From Methanosarcina sp. UBA289 (GTDB lineage: Archaea; Halobacteriota; Methanosarcinia; Methanosarcinales; Methanosarcinaceae): DNA of 55,275 nucleotides. Positions within the stretch are counted from its first letter, which is position 1. Every line of letters starts with the position of its first letter. Position numbers and translations under genes: made by a program. Shown here piece after piece: positions 35,115 through 43,698 of this stretch. The notes beneath the pieces were generated by a model, which saw only the letters and a program-made list of their open reading frames with translations, had not been told where the DNA came from and ran no database searches. The stretch is from NCBI GenBank assembly GCA_002496565.1, contig DAKJ01000021.1:1-55275 (forward strand), in the 5' to 3' direction.

Positions 35115-36221
35115 TTACTTTTCCAAGCCAGCCTTATGTGAGTGTCCCAGGTTCTTGAGGTCTGCGCAGGTCTCGGCAAGTTCGGAATGCGTATGTTCCT
35201 GATAAACTCTGTAAGCCGCAACCAGAGCACCTAGGAGAATAGGAGCTGCAAAAAAACCTGCAATCCCTCCGACAAAAGCTCCGCCCAGGAAGGCAAGCAT
35301 AAGCAGCATCGGGTGAATATGGGATTTCAGGCTGGTCAGGTATGGCCTAAGAATCAGTTCTGGAGGGCCATAGATAATGAGGGAGGATACTATAAAGAAA
35401 AGGGCTGCACTTTCAAACCCGGATTCAAGGTACCGCATTAAAGCCAGAGGTGCCAGCACCATGTACCCGGCAAAAAGAGGAATTATCGAAGCCATGAAGA
35501 TAAGGGTTGAAAGTGCAAGCACATGGGGAAGCCCAAAAGCATAGAAAACTAAAACCGAGGTTACGCTTACTATCAAGGCAGAGTAGGCGTTGCCTATGAA
35601 AATTCCTTTAAGGATCATATCTAGGTGAAGTGCATAACGGTTCACAACTCCTTTGTACTCTTTTGGTATCACGCCAAGAAAAGCCAGGTAAAGCCGATCC
35701 CCATCAGCGAGTATAAAATAACAGAAAATTATTGAGATTATAAAATTTATAAAAAAGAGTCCGATGCTCTGGGCATATGAAAGAAGTCCTACACTGCCTA
35801 CTGCAGGGAGTAGCGAGGTAAAAAGATCCCATATAGCGGAATTAATTCGTTCTATAATTTTTTCTGGAATGTTTAGAGAATTTATGAAATTCAAAATTGC
35901 TGCCGCGACTGCCGTCTGGTTTTCAATAACCCAAGAGACCTGGTTAATGATTTCAATAATGCCTGCCCCGATAATGAATACTATAGGGATGAATATGCAA
36001 AGACTGGCAGTAAGAGCTCCGATTTTTCTGTGTTTTTTGAATTTTATTCGGATAGGCCTGGCAATGTAAGCAAAGACTAAGCCCAGTACGATTCCGTCTG
36101 CTAGCGGCAGCAGAATTAGAAGTGAAAAGTACAGAAGCAGTGCTACCGCCAGGGCTGCTCCGATTTTCCAGCGGCTGGCGATGATCTGGCTTACTCCATC
36201 AGGGGTTTGGCTCGATCTCAT
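35115..36221 (-). CDS. AI-2E family transporter (PerM/YdiK type)
   Basis: 368 residues with about seven or eight membrane helices, two near the N-terminus (IGAALAVALLLYFSLLILLPL, IPIVFIIGAGIIEIINQV) and the rest after residue 140. The last third holds the family's PPELILRPYL and HPMLLMLAFLGGAFVGG, followed by GGIAGFFAAPILLG. Members export or exchange small molecules or ions; the AI-2 name comes from one bacterial protein and is not evidence for autoinducer transport here. The Shine-Dalgarno is weak (CGGAAA). Confidence 0.9.
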   Translation of the reverse strand: MRSSQTPDGVSQIIASRWKIGAALAVALLLYFSLLILLPLADGIVLGLVFAYIARPIRIKFKKHRKIGALTASLCIFIPIVFIIGAGIIEIINQVSWVIENQTAVAAAILNFINSLNIPEKIIERINSAIWDLFTSLLPAVGSVGLLSYAQSIGLFFINFIISIIFCYFILADGDRLYLAFLGVIPKEYKGVVNRYALHLDMILKGIFIGNAYSALIVSVTSVLVFYAFGLPHVLALSTLIFMASIIPLFAGYMVLAPLALMRYLESGFESAALFFIVSSLIIYGPPELILRPYLTSLKSHIHPMLLMLAFLGGAFVGGIAGFFAAPILLGALVAAYRVYQEHTHSELAETCADLKNLGHSHKAGLEK

Positions 36222-36253
36222 TTTTATTTCCGTTTGGATAGGTAGATAATAGC

Positions 36254-36311
36254 GGTTTTAAGTCGATTTAATAGGTTTAAGTCAAATTGACAGGCTTAAA
36301 TCAAATATATG
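36254..36311. repeat. Three tandem 19-20-bp repeats upstream of the AI-2E gene
   Basis: Units start GGTTTTAAGTCGATT, GGTTTAAGTCAAATT and GGCTTAAATCAAATA. They lie 33-90 bases upstream of the transporter start, in its promoter/leader region. Confidence 0.65.
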
Positions 36312-36424
36312 CGGAAAATAATATAAGTACAAGATCTAAATTTAATTAGAAAATGCAATATCTAAATATAATTAGGAACTATTTAAAAATATCATAGAGA
36401 TAAAAAGTCCAGACTTTTGATCAA

Positions 36425-36820
36425 TCACACCTTTGACCTTTGATTCAGGTCAGGTACAAGTTTATCAAAATATCGGGTTATCACACAGGACTCTGTACAT
36501 TTTCCACATCTGATGCAGGCCTCGCTTACATGCGGAGTTTTTCCATCGAGAGAGGCTGTGCCGACCGGGCAGGCTTTTACACAGATCTCGCAGTTTCGTA
36601 CAAACTCGACAGTTTTCGGAAACTCAATCCCGGTATTCAAGAAGAAAGCTTTGAGTTCCCTTTGCTTAAGGGAAGTGCGGGCAAGATCAAGCACTACAAG
36701 GCTGTTTTTTCTGCCGCTGAAAAACACATAAACAGGCAGGTTTCGATATTCGTTCCTAGAAATAATCCCGCGAATAGTATTGATTGCGTTTTTTTCAAGC
36801 ACCTGGAGATATTTTGGTTT
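36425..36820 (-). pseudogene. Internally deleted PAPS-reductase/ferredoxin copy A
   Basis: The reading (NAINTIRGIISR, FFSGRKNSLVV, FLNTGIEFPKTVEFVR, then CVKACPVGTASLDG, CIRCGKCTESC) joins two parts of the intact gene at 40918-43197 and lacks about 910 bases between them. The PP-loop has changed from SGGKDS to SGRKNS. The first ~330 codons are absent as well. The frame is still open for 125 codons, so a small protein could be made, but it cannot do the parent's job. Confidence 0.85.
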
Positions 36821-36949
36821 TACTTCCTATTCTTCTGGCTTTATTCATGGTTTATGAAATTCATACAACGTGTAGAATTTTTTTTTATAGTTGCAGATCG
36901 TATTTATTGGTGTATTCAATCTGTATGGTTGGATTTGGAGAAAGAAAAG

Positions 36950-38053
36950 ATGATAAATAGTAAAGATGGAACATTAGTGCTGTGTATTGCTATGGCATTG
37001 TGTCTATGTTTGATACCATCAGCAATGGCTTCGACCGAAGAACAGCAAACCACCCAAGTTGAAGATGCTGCTCAGTTAAAGATAGAAGCTTTGGAGGCTA
37101 AGCTGGGTGAGGAAGGAATGCAGAAAATTGAAGATTACTTGGCGCTGCAGGCTTCTTTGCCGGATGTAGTTAAACGTATGCCATTTAGAGGACTTGCTTT
37201 TGCTGCTACTGATCCTGAAAGTCAAGCCATTAAAATGGAATATATTGATAACTTCAATGTTTCTGAGACTGAGAAAGAGAGGTATAAAGCTGGACTGCAA
37301 GACATATGGGATAGGTATCCGGATAAGATCACAAAGGACGACTATGCTTTCATGAGTGAGTTGGGTCCAATGATTGAAGAAGAGGCTTTAAGGGAACATC
37401 CAGTTGTTAGGATAATGTGGTCACCAGGTAAATGTCATCCAGATTTTGCTTATTATGCTTGTGATGGGTCTGCTTATAGAAATTATGCTAGAGATGCAGC
37501 TGACGACCCAGATGATTCTTGGTTTGAGCTTCCAGGATATCGGTACTATAATCATTACTGGGACGCTGATTGGAATCTAGGAGGTGCACCAGGTAGATGT
37601 GATGGTTATGCTGGTACTGCGCAAATCTGGGTTGATAATGGAATGCTGGTGCAAGCACATCAAGATTTTGGACTTGCCAGTCACTATTTGTCGGATACTG
37701 GCAATCCATTCCATTCATCTGGAGCAGTTAATCAGATTGGGGATTTTGTGGATAATCTGTTCAGCAGTCAGAATCATGATCTGTATGAAATATACATCTA
37801 TGATCGGTGGAATACTGGTTATAATTTTGGTGGCTATGTCAGTGGCAATACTCAATCTATTACCGTGACTGATCCAGAACAGGCAGCTAAAGATAATGCC
37901 GATTTTAGTGCTCCGTACTTTGATTATATTTGGAATAAAGTGAATGATAACCCTCAGGCATTTGTTTCTGATGCAACTGTTGGATACTATACCGCTCAGT
38001 GTGTCCGACAAACTGCAAAATATAACCATGGATTGTATGATTACATCATGTAA
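36950..38053 (+). CDS. Secreted zinc-dependent phospholipase C/nuclease-like protein
   Basis: 367 residues. A clear signal peptide (LVLCIAMALCLCLIPSAMAS) exports it. After a charged helical region (residues 30-140) come WSPGKCHPDF, RNYARDAADDPDDSW and HQDFGLASHYLSDTGNPFHS. The His/Asp-rich HxxxxASHYLxDxxxPxH pattern is the zinc site of the phospholipase C/P1-nuclease superfamily; an H of YNHGLYDYI ends the protein. Likely extracellular lipid or nucleotide hydrolysis, unproven. The frame is open far upstream, antisense to a pseudogene, but the ATG at 36950 with GGAG nine bases before it and an immediate signal peptide fixes the start. A hairpin with T run follows it. Confidence 0.78.
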   Translation: MINSKDGTLVLCIAMALCLCLIPSAMASTEEQQTTQVEDAAQLKIEALEAKLGEEGMQKIEDYLALQASLPDVVKRMPFRGLAFAATDPESQAIKMEYIDNFNVSETEKERYKAGLQDIWDRYPDKITKDDYAFMSELGPMIEEEALREHPVVRIMWSPGKCHPDFAYYACDGSAYRNYARDAADDPDDSWFELPGYRYYNHYWDADWNLGGAPGRCDGYAGTAQIWVDNGMLVQAHQDFGLASHYLSDTGNPFHSSGAVNQIGDFVDNLFSSQNHDLYEIYIYDRWNTGYNFGGYVSGNTQSITVTDPEQAAKDNADFSAPYFDYIWNKVNDNPQAFVSDATVGYYTAQCVRQTAKYNHGLYDYIM

Positions 38054-38090
38054 AGTTGACATAATCTGAAATCGTGTTTATGTTTAAGTA

Positions 38091-38116
38091 GATGCCTTTG
38101 AAGGCATCTCTTTTTT
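38091..38116 (+). terminator. Strong terminator hairpin with T run
   Basis: GATGCCTT-TG-AAGGCATC is a perfect 8-bp stem followed by TCTTTTTT, 38 bases after the phospholipase-like gene's stop. Confidence 0.85.
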
Positions 38117-38260
38117 ACTACTATTTTTCCTGTATGTGTTAAATCCAAAAAACGGTGATTGATAACAGGCAAACTATAAATACAGTTACAAAAATTATAA
38201 TAGGTAATTGAAATATTACTATACTATATTACTATAGATCAAAAGCAAATGGTGATCTAA

Positions 38261-39037
38261 GTGGATTCTATTAGTCATTTCATTTTAAAAGTTAAGGGGA
38301 AAATGCCTTTTGAGGCTCTTCTTTTCATTATGCAACATATATGGCTTGCTATTTTTGTTTCAACATTGGGCATATCGATAGGGTCAGGAATTATCTTTGG
38401 TCTAGACATAGTCGCCTTGGTGATAACGCTAGGGATGTTTGCTCTGTTTTTCGTACCTATAGTCTCTATTAGCCAGAATGTTGTTCAGAGCAAGAAGGAT
38501 ATTAGAAAGGTTTTGTGCTGCGTACCTTTACTAATAGCTGCTGTATATCAAACTATAGTAGTTGTGTTTGGATATACTAAATTTATGCTCTATGAATCTC
38601 ATCCGGACTCTTTGGTTTATGCTTTGCTACTTCCAATTCAGAAGCTGGCGGAAACTGTAATTTATCCTACAACTGATAAAATATTTTATATGGGCTTTCC
38701 TTATAACCAGTTGCCTCAATTTATAGCTTACGTTATTATTTTTCCGATCAGTTTGCTTATTTACTTATTGCCTTCGATAGATTATGACAGGAGAAAGATC
38801 ACAAAAGAGATGAAACTAATTGCTTTGTTACCACTTCTTTGTATTGCTATTCCGATAATCGTGCAGACAGTTAAGATGAGGCTTGGATTGATCAACGAGC
38901 TCATGATTCAATTTTTCTGGTCTGAGATAATATCAAACATAAAATTAATGGGATTCTTTCTGTTGATGCCTGCACTAAGTATCTTATATATAAGACACTA
39001 TCACAGAGTGGTTAGAATTTCTACGGAGAAATTCTAA
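38261..39037 (+). CDS. Multi-pass membrane protein of unknown function, copy A
   Basis: 258 residues with six or so membrane helices (LWLAIFVSTLGISIG region, IVALVITLGMFALFFVPIVS, VLCCVPLLIAAVYQTIVVVF, FIAYVIIFPISLLIYLLPS, LIALLPLLCIAIPIIVQTV, LMGFFLLMPALSILYI). No family recognised. It starts with GTG (CTAAGTGGATTC), and GGTGATC precedes it. It is about two-thirds identical to the protein at 40019-40747. It follows the phospholipase-like gene but a terminator lies between them, so it has its own promoter. Confidence 0.75.
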   Translation: MDSISHFILKVKGKMPFEALLFIMQHIWLAIFVSTLGISIGSGIIFGLDIVALVITLGMFALFFVPIVSISQNVVQSKKDIRKVLCCVPLLIAAVYQTIVVVFGYTKFMLYESHPDSLVYALLLPIQKLAETVIYPTTDKIFYMGFPYNQLPQFIAYVIIFPISLLIYLLPSIDYDRRKITKEMKLIALLPLLCIAIPIIVQTVKMRLGLINELMIQFFWSEIISNIKLMGFFLLMPALSILYIRHYHRVVRISTEKF

Positions 39038-39173
39038 GATGAATTGGCGAGTTAAAAACACTAAACCAATCACAGAGTTGAACTTGCTTGATTTTGTACT
39101 TCAAGTGCATAAGTCCCATAACTATAATCCGAGACTTTTAAAATAAGGTAGAGGTTAATATCCAGACTTTTGA

Positions 39174-39575
39174 TCAATCACACCTTAACCTTTGATTCAG
39201 GTTAGGTACGAGTTTATCAAAACATCGGGTTACCACACAGGACTCTGTACATTTTCCACATCTGATGCAGACCTCGCTTACATGCGGAGTTTTTCCTTCT
39301 AGAAAGGCTGCTCCTACCTGACAGGCTTTTACACAGATCCCGCGCAGCTTTGTACAAAACTCGACCGCTTCCGGAAACTCAATCACAATGTTCAGGAAAA
39401 AAGCTTTGAGTTCTCTTTGCTTAAGGGATGCCCGTGTTAAGTCAAGCACTACAAGACTGTCTTTTCCGCCACTGAAGAACACATAGACAGGCAGGTCTCA
39501 GTATTCGTTCTTGGAAATAATCCCGTGAATAGTGTTAATTGCATATTTCCCAAGCACCTGAAGGTGTTTTTTGTT
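39174..39575 (-). pseudogene. Internally deleted PAPS-reductase/ferredoxin copy B
   Basis: This has the same layout and the same ~910-base internal deletion as copy A: FFSGGKDSLVVLDL, FLNIVIEFPEAVEF, then CVKACQVGAAFLEG and CIRCGKCTESC. It still has the SGGKDS PP-loop. A stop codon (TGA, complement of TCA in CAGGTCTCAGTATTC) and small changes at the junction separate its parts, so it is more decayed than copy A in the 5' part. Confidence 0.85.
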
Positions 39576-40018
39576 TTACTTCCTATTCTTCTGGCTTTAT
39601 TCATCATTGTTTATGAAATTGATATGGCACATTGGAAAATTTTTTATAGTCACGTGTCGTGTTTATTGGTGCATTAAATCTGTATGGTTGGTTTTCAGAT
39701 AGTGTTTTTGAAATATATTAAAACGACCTAAACTCTAAATGTAACTCGGTGAAAATTGAATGCTATCGTTTTTTGGTCTCTAAATTCACACACATTCACC
39801 TTTAATTCCTGCACAAAAGTTCAATAAATTTACGTTTAATTGATAACAACAAAAATTGTGAAAACTGAAATTTTACTGCAGAAAGCGGATTTAAAAACAG
39901 CGCTCAAGCAAGATTATTGATAAAAGATTATTGATAAAAGGTAAATTTTTCAGTTCATTATAAATTTATAATAAGTAAACTCGATACTACTTTAGAGCAA
40001 AAGCAAACGGTAATCTAA
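39576..40018. other. Spacer left after loss of a gene in unit B
   Basis: The first 120 bases match the region just upstream of the phospholipase-like gene in unit A; its coding region is then missing. The last 60 bases match the region before the unit A membrane-protein gene. Between them lies a perfect 14-bp tandem duplication at 39911-39938. No gene is seen. Confidence 0.6.
39911..39938. repeat. Perfect 14-bp tandem duplication
   Basis: AGATTATTGATAAA occurs twice in a row with no mismatch. Confidence 0.85.
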
Positions 40019-40747
40019 ATGGATTTTATTGACCGATTCATCATAAAAGTTAAGAAGATAATGCCTTTAGAGGCTCTTCTTTTCTTTCTGCATTATATAT
40101 GGTTTGCTGTTTTTCTTTTAACAATCTTTGGAGATATAGTCGCCTTGGTGATGACGCCAGGATTGTTTGTTCTGTTTTTTGTACCGATAGTCTCTATTGG
40201 ACAGAATATTGTTCAGAACAAGAATGATGTCAGAAAGGTTTTGTGCTGTGTACCTTTATTAATTGCTGGTGCGTATCAGACTATAACAGCTGTGGCTGGA
40301 TATACTAGAGTTATGAACTACGGATCTCATCCTGATTCATTGCTTTATGCCTTGCTCTTTCCAATTCGGAAACTAGTGGAAACTGTAATCTATCCTATGA
40401 CTGGTAAAATATTTTATATGGGTTTTCCGTATAACCAGCTGCCTGATGCTATATTCTATATTGTCATTCTTCCGGCTAGTCTGTTCATTTACTTACTGCC
40501 TACGGTAGATTACGACAAGGCAAAAATTACAAAAGAGATGAAACTTATTGCTTTGTTACCACTTCTTTGCATTGCTATTCCAGTAATTGTGCAGACAGTT
40601 AAGATAAGGCTAGGATTAATCGATGAGCTTATGATTCAATTTTTTTGGTCTGAGATAGTCTCAAACATACAACTGATGGGATTCTTCCTGTTGATGCCTA
40701 TACTAGGTATCTTGTATATAGTGCACTATCATAGGGTGGTTAGATAG
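40019..40747 (+). CDS. Multi-pass membrane protein of unknown function, copy B
   Basis: 242 residues, a paralogue of the protein at 38261-39037 throughout (shared SHPDSL-YALL-PI-KL-ETVIYP, KIFYMGFPYNQLP and ITKEMKLIALLPLLCIAIP). It lacks about 13 residues of the second hydrophobic segment and the C-terminal RISTEKF; a new stop falls after HYHRVVR. Start is ATG in place of GTG in the same context (CTAA-TGGATT). It is intact and not obviously decayed, so both copies may be made. Function unknown. Confidence 0.75.
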   Translation: MDFIDRFIIKVKKIMPLEALLFFLHYIWFAVFLLTIFGDIVALVMTPGLFVLFFVPIVSIGQNIVQNKNDVRKVLCCVPLLIAGAYQTITAVAGYTRVMNYGSHPDSLLYALLFPIRKLVETVIYPMTGKIFYMGFPYNQLPDAIFYIVILPASLFIYLLPTVDYDKAKITKEMKLIALLPLLCIAIPVIVQTVKIRLGLIDELMIQFFWSEIVSNIQLMGFFLLMPILGILYIVHYHRVVR

Positions 40748-40917
40748 AGTAGTTAGAATTTCTACGGAAAAATTCTAAGATTAGTTGGCTAATTAAAAAA
40801 CACTAAACCATCACAGAGTTGAATTTGCTTGATTTTGTACTTCAAATGCATAAGTCCTATAAATATAATTAGAAACTATTTAAAAATATTATAGAAAAGA
40901 GAGATCCAGATTTTTGA

Positions 40918-43197
40918 TCAATCACACCTTAACCTTTGATTCAGGTCAGGTACGAGTTTATCAAAGTATCTGGTCACCACACAGGACTCTGTACATTTTC
41001 CACATCTGATGCAGGCCTCGCTTACATGCGGAGTTTTTCCATCGAGAGAGGCTGCGCCGACCGGGCAGGCTTTTACACAGATCCCGCAGCCGGTACAGCG
41101 AGAAAGCCTTGTAAATTGCTTTGCCGCCTCCTTAAAAAGCGAAACCGCTTTTTCTTTTGTTTCTGAACTTGCAAGCAGATTCCCATTCGAAAAAAACTTT
41201 ACAGTTCCGGTTCCGGTTTTAACTAGCAACATTCCCAGGTCTTCCGCATAAACCGTATTTCCGAGGACACTGATGAAACCTGCAGCCTCTTTTTCCCTGA
41301 TGCCTTTCACTGCCGCTTCTATTGAATAGCCGCCTGCCCGGCAGGGTGAAATCCCTGATACGACTTCAATTTCAAAGTTCTCAACATTTTCTCTTGGAAG
41401 CACGGAAATCCCAAGCTCATCAGCCAACCTGAGCATTTTGGGAGGCAGTTCCTTCCAGCGCCAGAACCCATGCTCTATAAATTTTTCAGAAAGCCCTCTG
41501 GATTTCGCCCATTCCAGCAGGAAAGCGTTCCACTTCGCGTATATTTCAGGGTGCAGGTCTTTTACCCTGATGTACTCGGCGGCAAGAGCAGACGGGCAAA
41601 GCCAGCATCCTACCCTTTCAAAACCAAGGTCATAGAGAGGATTGTAGGGAAGCTGTCTCCAGTGTATGTAAAGCCACACCTCAATTGCCTTCCAATCTCT
41701 TATAGGGAAGATATTGAGCTGGGCAGGAACAAATGGGTTTGTTTCGCTTGCTGCAATCCTTGCCCTTGAGAAAGACTCGTGCTTTCGCTTACCGTCTATT
41801 GTAAGGTAAGCCACGCCACTGTCTCCTTTTCGAGAGGAGTCTCCTTTTCCTGTCTCGAAGTCTCCTGCCGATGCCAGCTTGCAGACCTTACAGCACCAGC
41901 GGAAATCCTTTGCAGGAGGCCCGAATTTTCCTACCTGTTCCCGAAAAGCGGAGCCTGCACTTGCCTCGGTGAGTGGAATTTCTCTTTCCCTGCAAAAGCT
42001 TCGCACAAACTCGACAGTTTCCGGAAACTCAATCCCGGTATTCAGGAAGAAAGCTTTGAGTTCCCTCTGCTTAAGGGAAGACCGAGCCAAGTCAAACGCC
42101 ACAAGACTGTCTTTTCCGCCGCTGAAGGAAACATAGACAGGCAGGTCTTGATATTCTTTCCTGGAAATAATTCCACGGATGGTATTGATTGCGTTTTTCC
42201 CAAGCACCTGGAGGTGTTTTTTGTTGGCCTCTACGCATGCCTCAAGATCCGGAGTCTCAGGACGAAGCGAAGCTTCACTGCTGTCAACCTTCCTTATCCT
42301 GAGAACTTTTGTCCCGGCTCCAATTGAAGCTTCTAATTCAGTTAGGTTCTCAGGCTCAGACGGGGTTTTAATATTCAGAAAGTCCACTCCGTCAATTAAA
42401 GAAACCCCATAGCCTGTAAGGCTTCCTGCGGTAACAAGGACAAAATCTCCGGCTTTTATATTGCTATCAAAGGCCTCAATTGATTCTGCTGCCACACTTT
42501 TTCCATTAAGGTGCCGGTTTGTTTTCTTAAGTTCGACTTTCCTGCCTTCGGCGCATTTCAGGAGAATTTTTGCGCCCTGGAGCGAAGGTTCAAAACTGTA
42601 ATCCATTTTCGAAAGCTCAAACCGGAGAAATCCGAAAATAAATCCGTCTACGAGCACTTCGTCGGTTTTATCCTCACCAGGAATTTTATTTAGAAGAATA
42701 AGTTTCTCGCCCAGAGGATTGCAACCAAAAGCTGAATAAAGCTGCCTGTCCAGGACTTCTCGCTCGTAAGGGGAACAAAAACGGATGTCTGCAGGCTGGG
42801 AGAGCTGAAGGACTTCCCCTTTGCTTCCGCATCTTCCGCATTTTTCCCCGATCAGTGGCAGGTTACATTTTCCGCACCAGAAAATATGATCGTCTTCATA
42901 CTCAAAGCGCTGGAAGTTCTTTTTCTTAGAGGAAACTGAATCCGGATTTTTTTCAGAGCCAGAACTCTTGCTGAAAGCGTGCTTTCCCTCAGAAGGCTTT
43001 CCTTTAAAATCTGTGTATTTGTTTTTTCCCCTGTTTTTTTGGGTCTGAGAATCCTTTCGACCCGAAGTCCTTGGAGTTTTATTATCTAAAGCCCTTGAAG
43101 CTTTATTATCCGAAATCCGGGCTTTTTTTGTGCCCTGATTACTTTTATCTGGCTTCTTTGGGCCAGAATCCTGGAATTTTTCTTTTTTCTGTTGCAT
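40918..43197 (-). CDS. PAPS-reductase family (PP-loop) protein with N-terminal zinc ribbon and C-terminal two-cluster ferredoxin
   Basis: 759 residues in order: a basic low-complexity head (residues 1-100), a four-cysteine zinc ribbon (WCGKCN..GEKCGRCG, near 106-124), a middle region including a PUA-like domain with DFVLVTAGSLTGYG, an ATP-pyrophosphatase PP-loop SFSGGKDSLVAFD (near 358) with FLNTGIEFPETVEFVR and HGFWRWKELPPKM, and a ferredoxin with CTGCGICVKACP and CIRCGKCTESC (near 697-740). The family activates sulfate or, in archaeal members, modifies nucleotides or RNA; the PUA-like and ribbon domains suggest an RNA substrate, but this is inference. Two truncated copies of this gene lie downstream. 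Confidence 0.85.
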   Translation of the reverse strand: MQQKKEKFQDSGPKKPDKSNQGTKKARISDNKASRALDNKTPRTSGRKDSQTQKNRGKNKYTDFKGKPSEGKHAFSKSSGSEKNPDSVSSKKKNFQRFEYEDDHIFWCGKCNLPLIGEKCGRCGSKGEVLQLSQPADIRFCSPYEREVLDRQLYSAFGCNPLGEKLILLNKIPGEDKTDEVLVDGFIFGFLRFELSKMDYSFEPSLQGAKILLKCAEGRKVELKKTNRHLNGKSVAAESIEAFDSNIKAGDFVLVTAGSLTGYGVSLIDGVDFLNIKTPSEPENLTELEASIGAGTKVLRIRKVDSSEASLRPETPDLEACVEANKKHLQVLGKNAINTIRGIISRKEYQDLPVYVSFSGGKDSLVAFDLARSSLKQRELKAFFLNTGIEFPETVEFVRSFCREREIPLTEASAGSAFREQVGKFGPPAKDFRWCCKVCKLASAGDFETGKGDSSRKGDSGVAYLTIDGKRKHESFSRARIAASETNPFVPAQLNIFPIRDWKAIEVWLYIHWRQLPYNPLYDLGFERVGCWLCPSALAAEYIRVKDLHPEIYAKWNAFLLEWAKSRGLSEKFIEHGFWRWKELPPKMLRLADELGISVLPRENVENFEIEVVSGISPCRAGGYSIEAAVKGIREKEAAGFISVLGNTVYAEDLGMLLVKTGTGTVKFFSNGNLLASSETKEKAVSLFKEAAKQFTRLSRCTGCGICVKACPVGAASLDGKTPHVSEACIRCGKCTESCVVTRYFDKLVPDLNQRLRCD

Positions 43198-43698
43198 AGA
43201 AACCCTGATTAGTGGTTTGAAGAAATCGTTAAATATTTGATCGTTCAGTTTTATGGTTCAGTCGCACGGTGAATGCATTTATCAATATATCAAGATTGTG
43301 AAGCGTGGAAAGCTTTTCAGATCTAAATATAGTTTATCTAGCACTTTAAGCACTACTCAAGATTAATTGGATTAATTAGAAACTCGTCAGCTCAATAAAG
43401 AGCTGGCTTGACTCATGAAGAGTAATTTGATCGGCAAACAGGGTATGTTAAACGATAAAAGAATTATTATAATAGTTAAAAGATCATTGTTATCAACAAA
43501 ATCCACGTGTCAGAATAAATATAATATTATCTAGTGTCAGAATAAATATAATATTTATCTGTATAATATTATGCAAATCACGTTTATCTGAAACTGCATT
43601 TTTTATATATAAAAGTTGTAATTTTACTTATATTTAGGAATTATGAGTATATCAAGCTTCCTGCTATTGTAAGGGCTTATTCTCGAAGGTAACACGGT
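43198..43698. other. Spacer with a 27-bp tandem duplication
   Basis: This divergent spacer holds no gene. GTGTCAGAATAAATATAATAT occurs twice in tandem (units at 43507 and 43534, 27 and 28 bases long). Confidence 0.6.
43507..43561. repeat. 27-bp tandem duplication
   Basis: Units beginning GTGTCAGAATAAATATAAT at 43507 and 43534 differ by one inserted T and the last base. They lie 138-192 bases upstream of the reductase-family start. Confidence 0.75.

Larger units (their letters stand above)
36362..40917. repeat. Diverged tandem duplication of a three-gene segment
   Basis: Unit A (about 36362-39140) has a deleted PAPS-reductase copy, a phospholipase-like gene and a membrane-protein gene. Unit B (about 39141-40890) has the same deleted copy, the same stretch after it (TTACTTCCTATTCTTCTGGC), no phospholipase gene and a paralogous membrane-protein gene. 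The two ends TTCTAAGAT...ACACTAAACCA and AGACTTTTGATCAATCACACC recur at each border. The intact PAPS-reductase gene follows at 40918. Confidence 0.75.

Noticed and set aside
36440..36949. Extended N-terminus of the phospholipase-like gene
   Set aside because: The added 170 codons are antisense to the PAPS-reductase remnant; a signal peptide and ribosome site mark the ATG at 36950.
41779..42327. 182-codon plus-strand frame
   Set aside because: It is antisense to the PP-loop region of the intact PAPS-reductase gene and has no domain.
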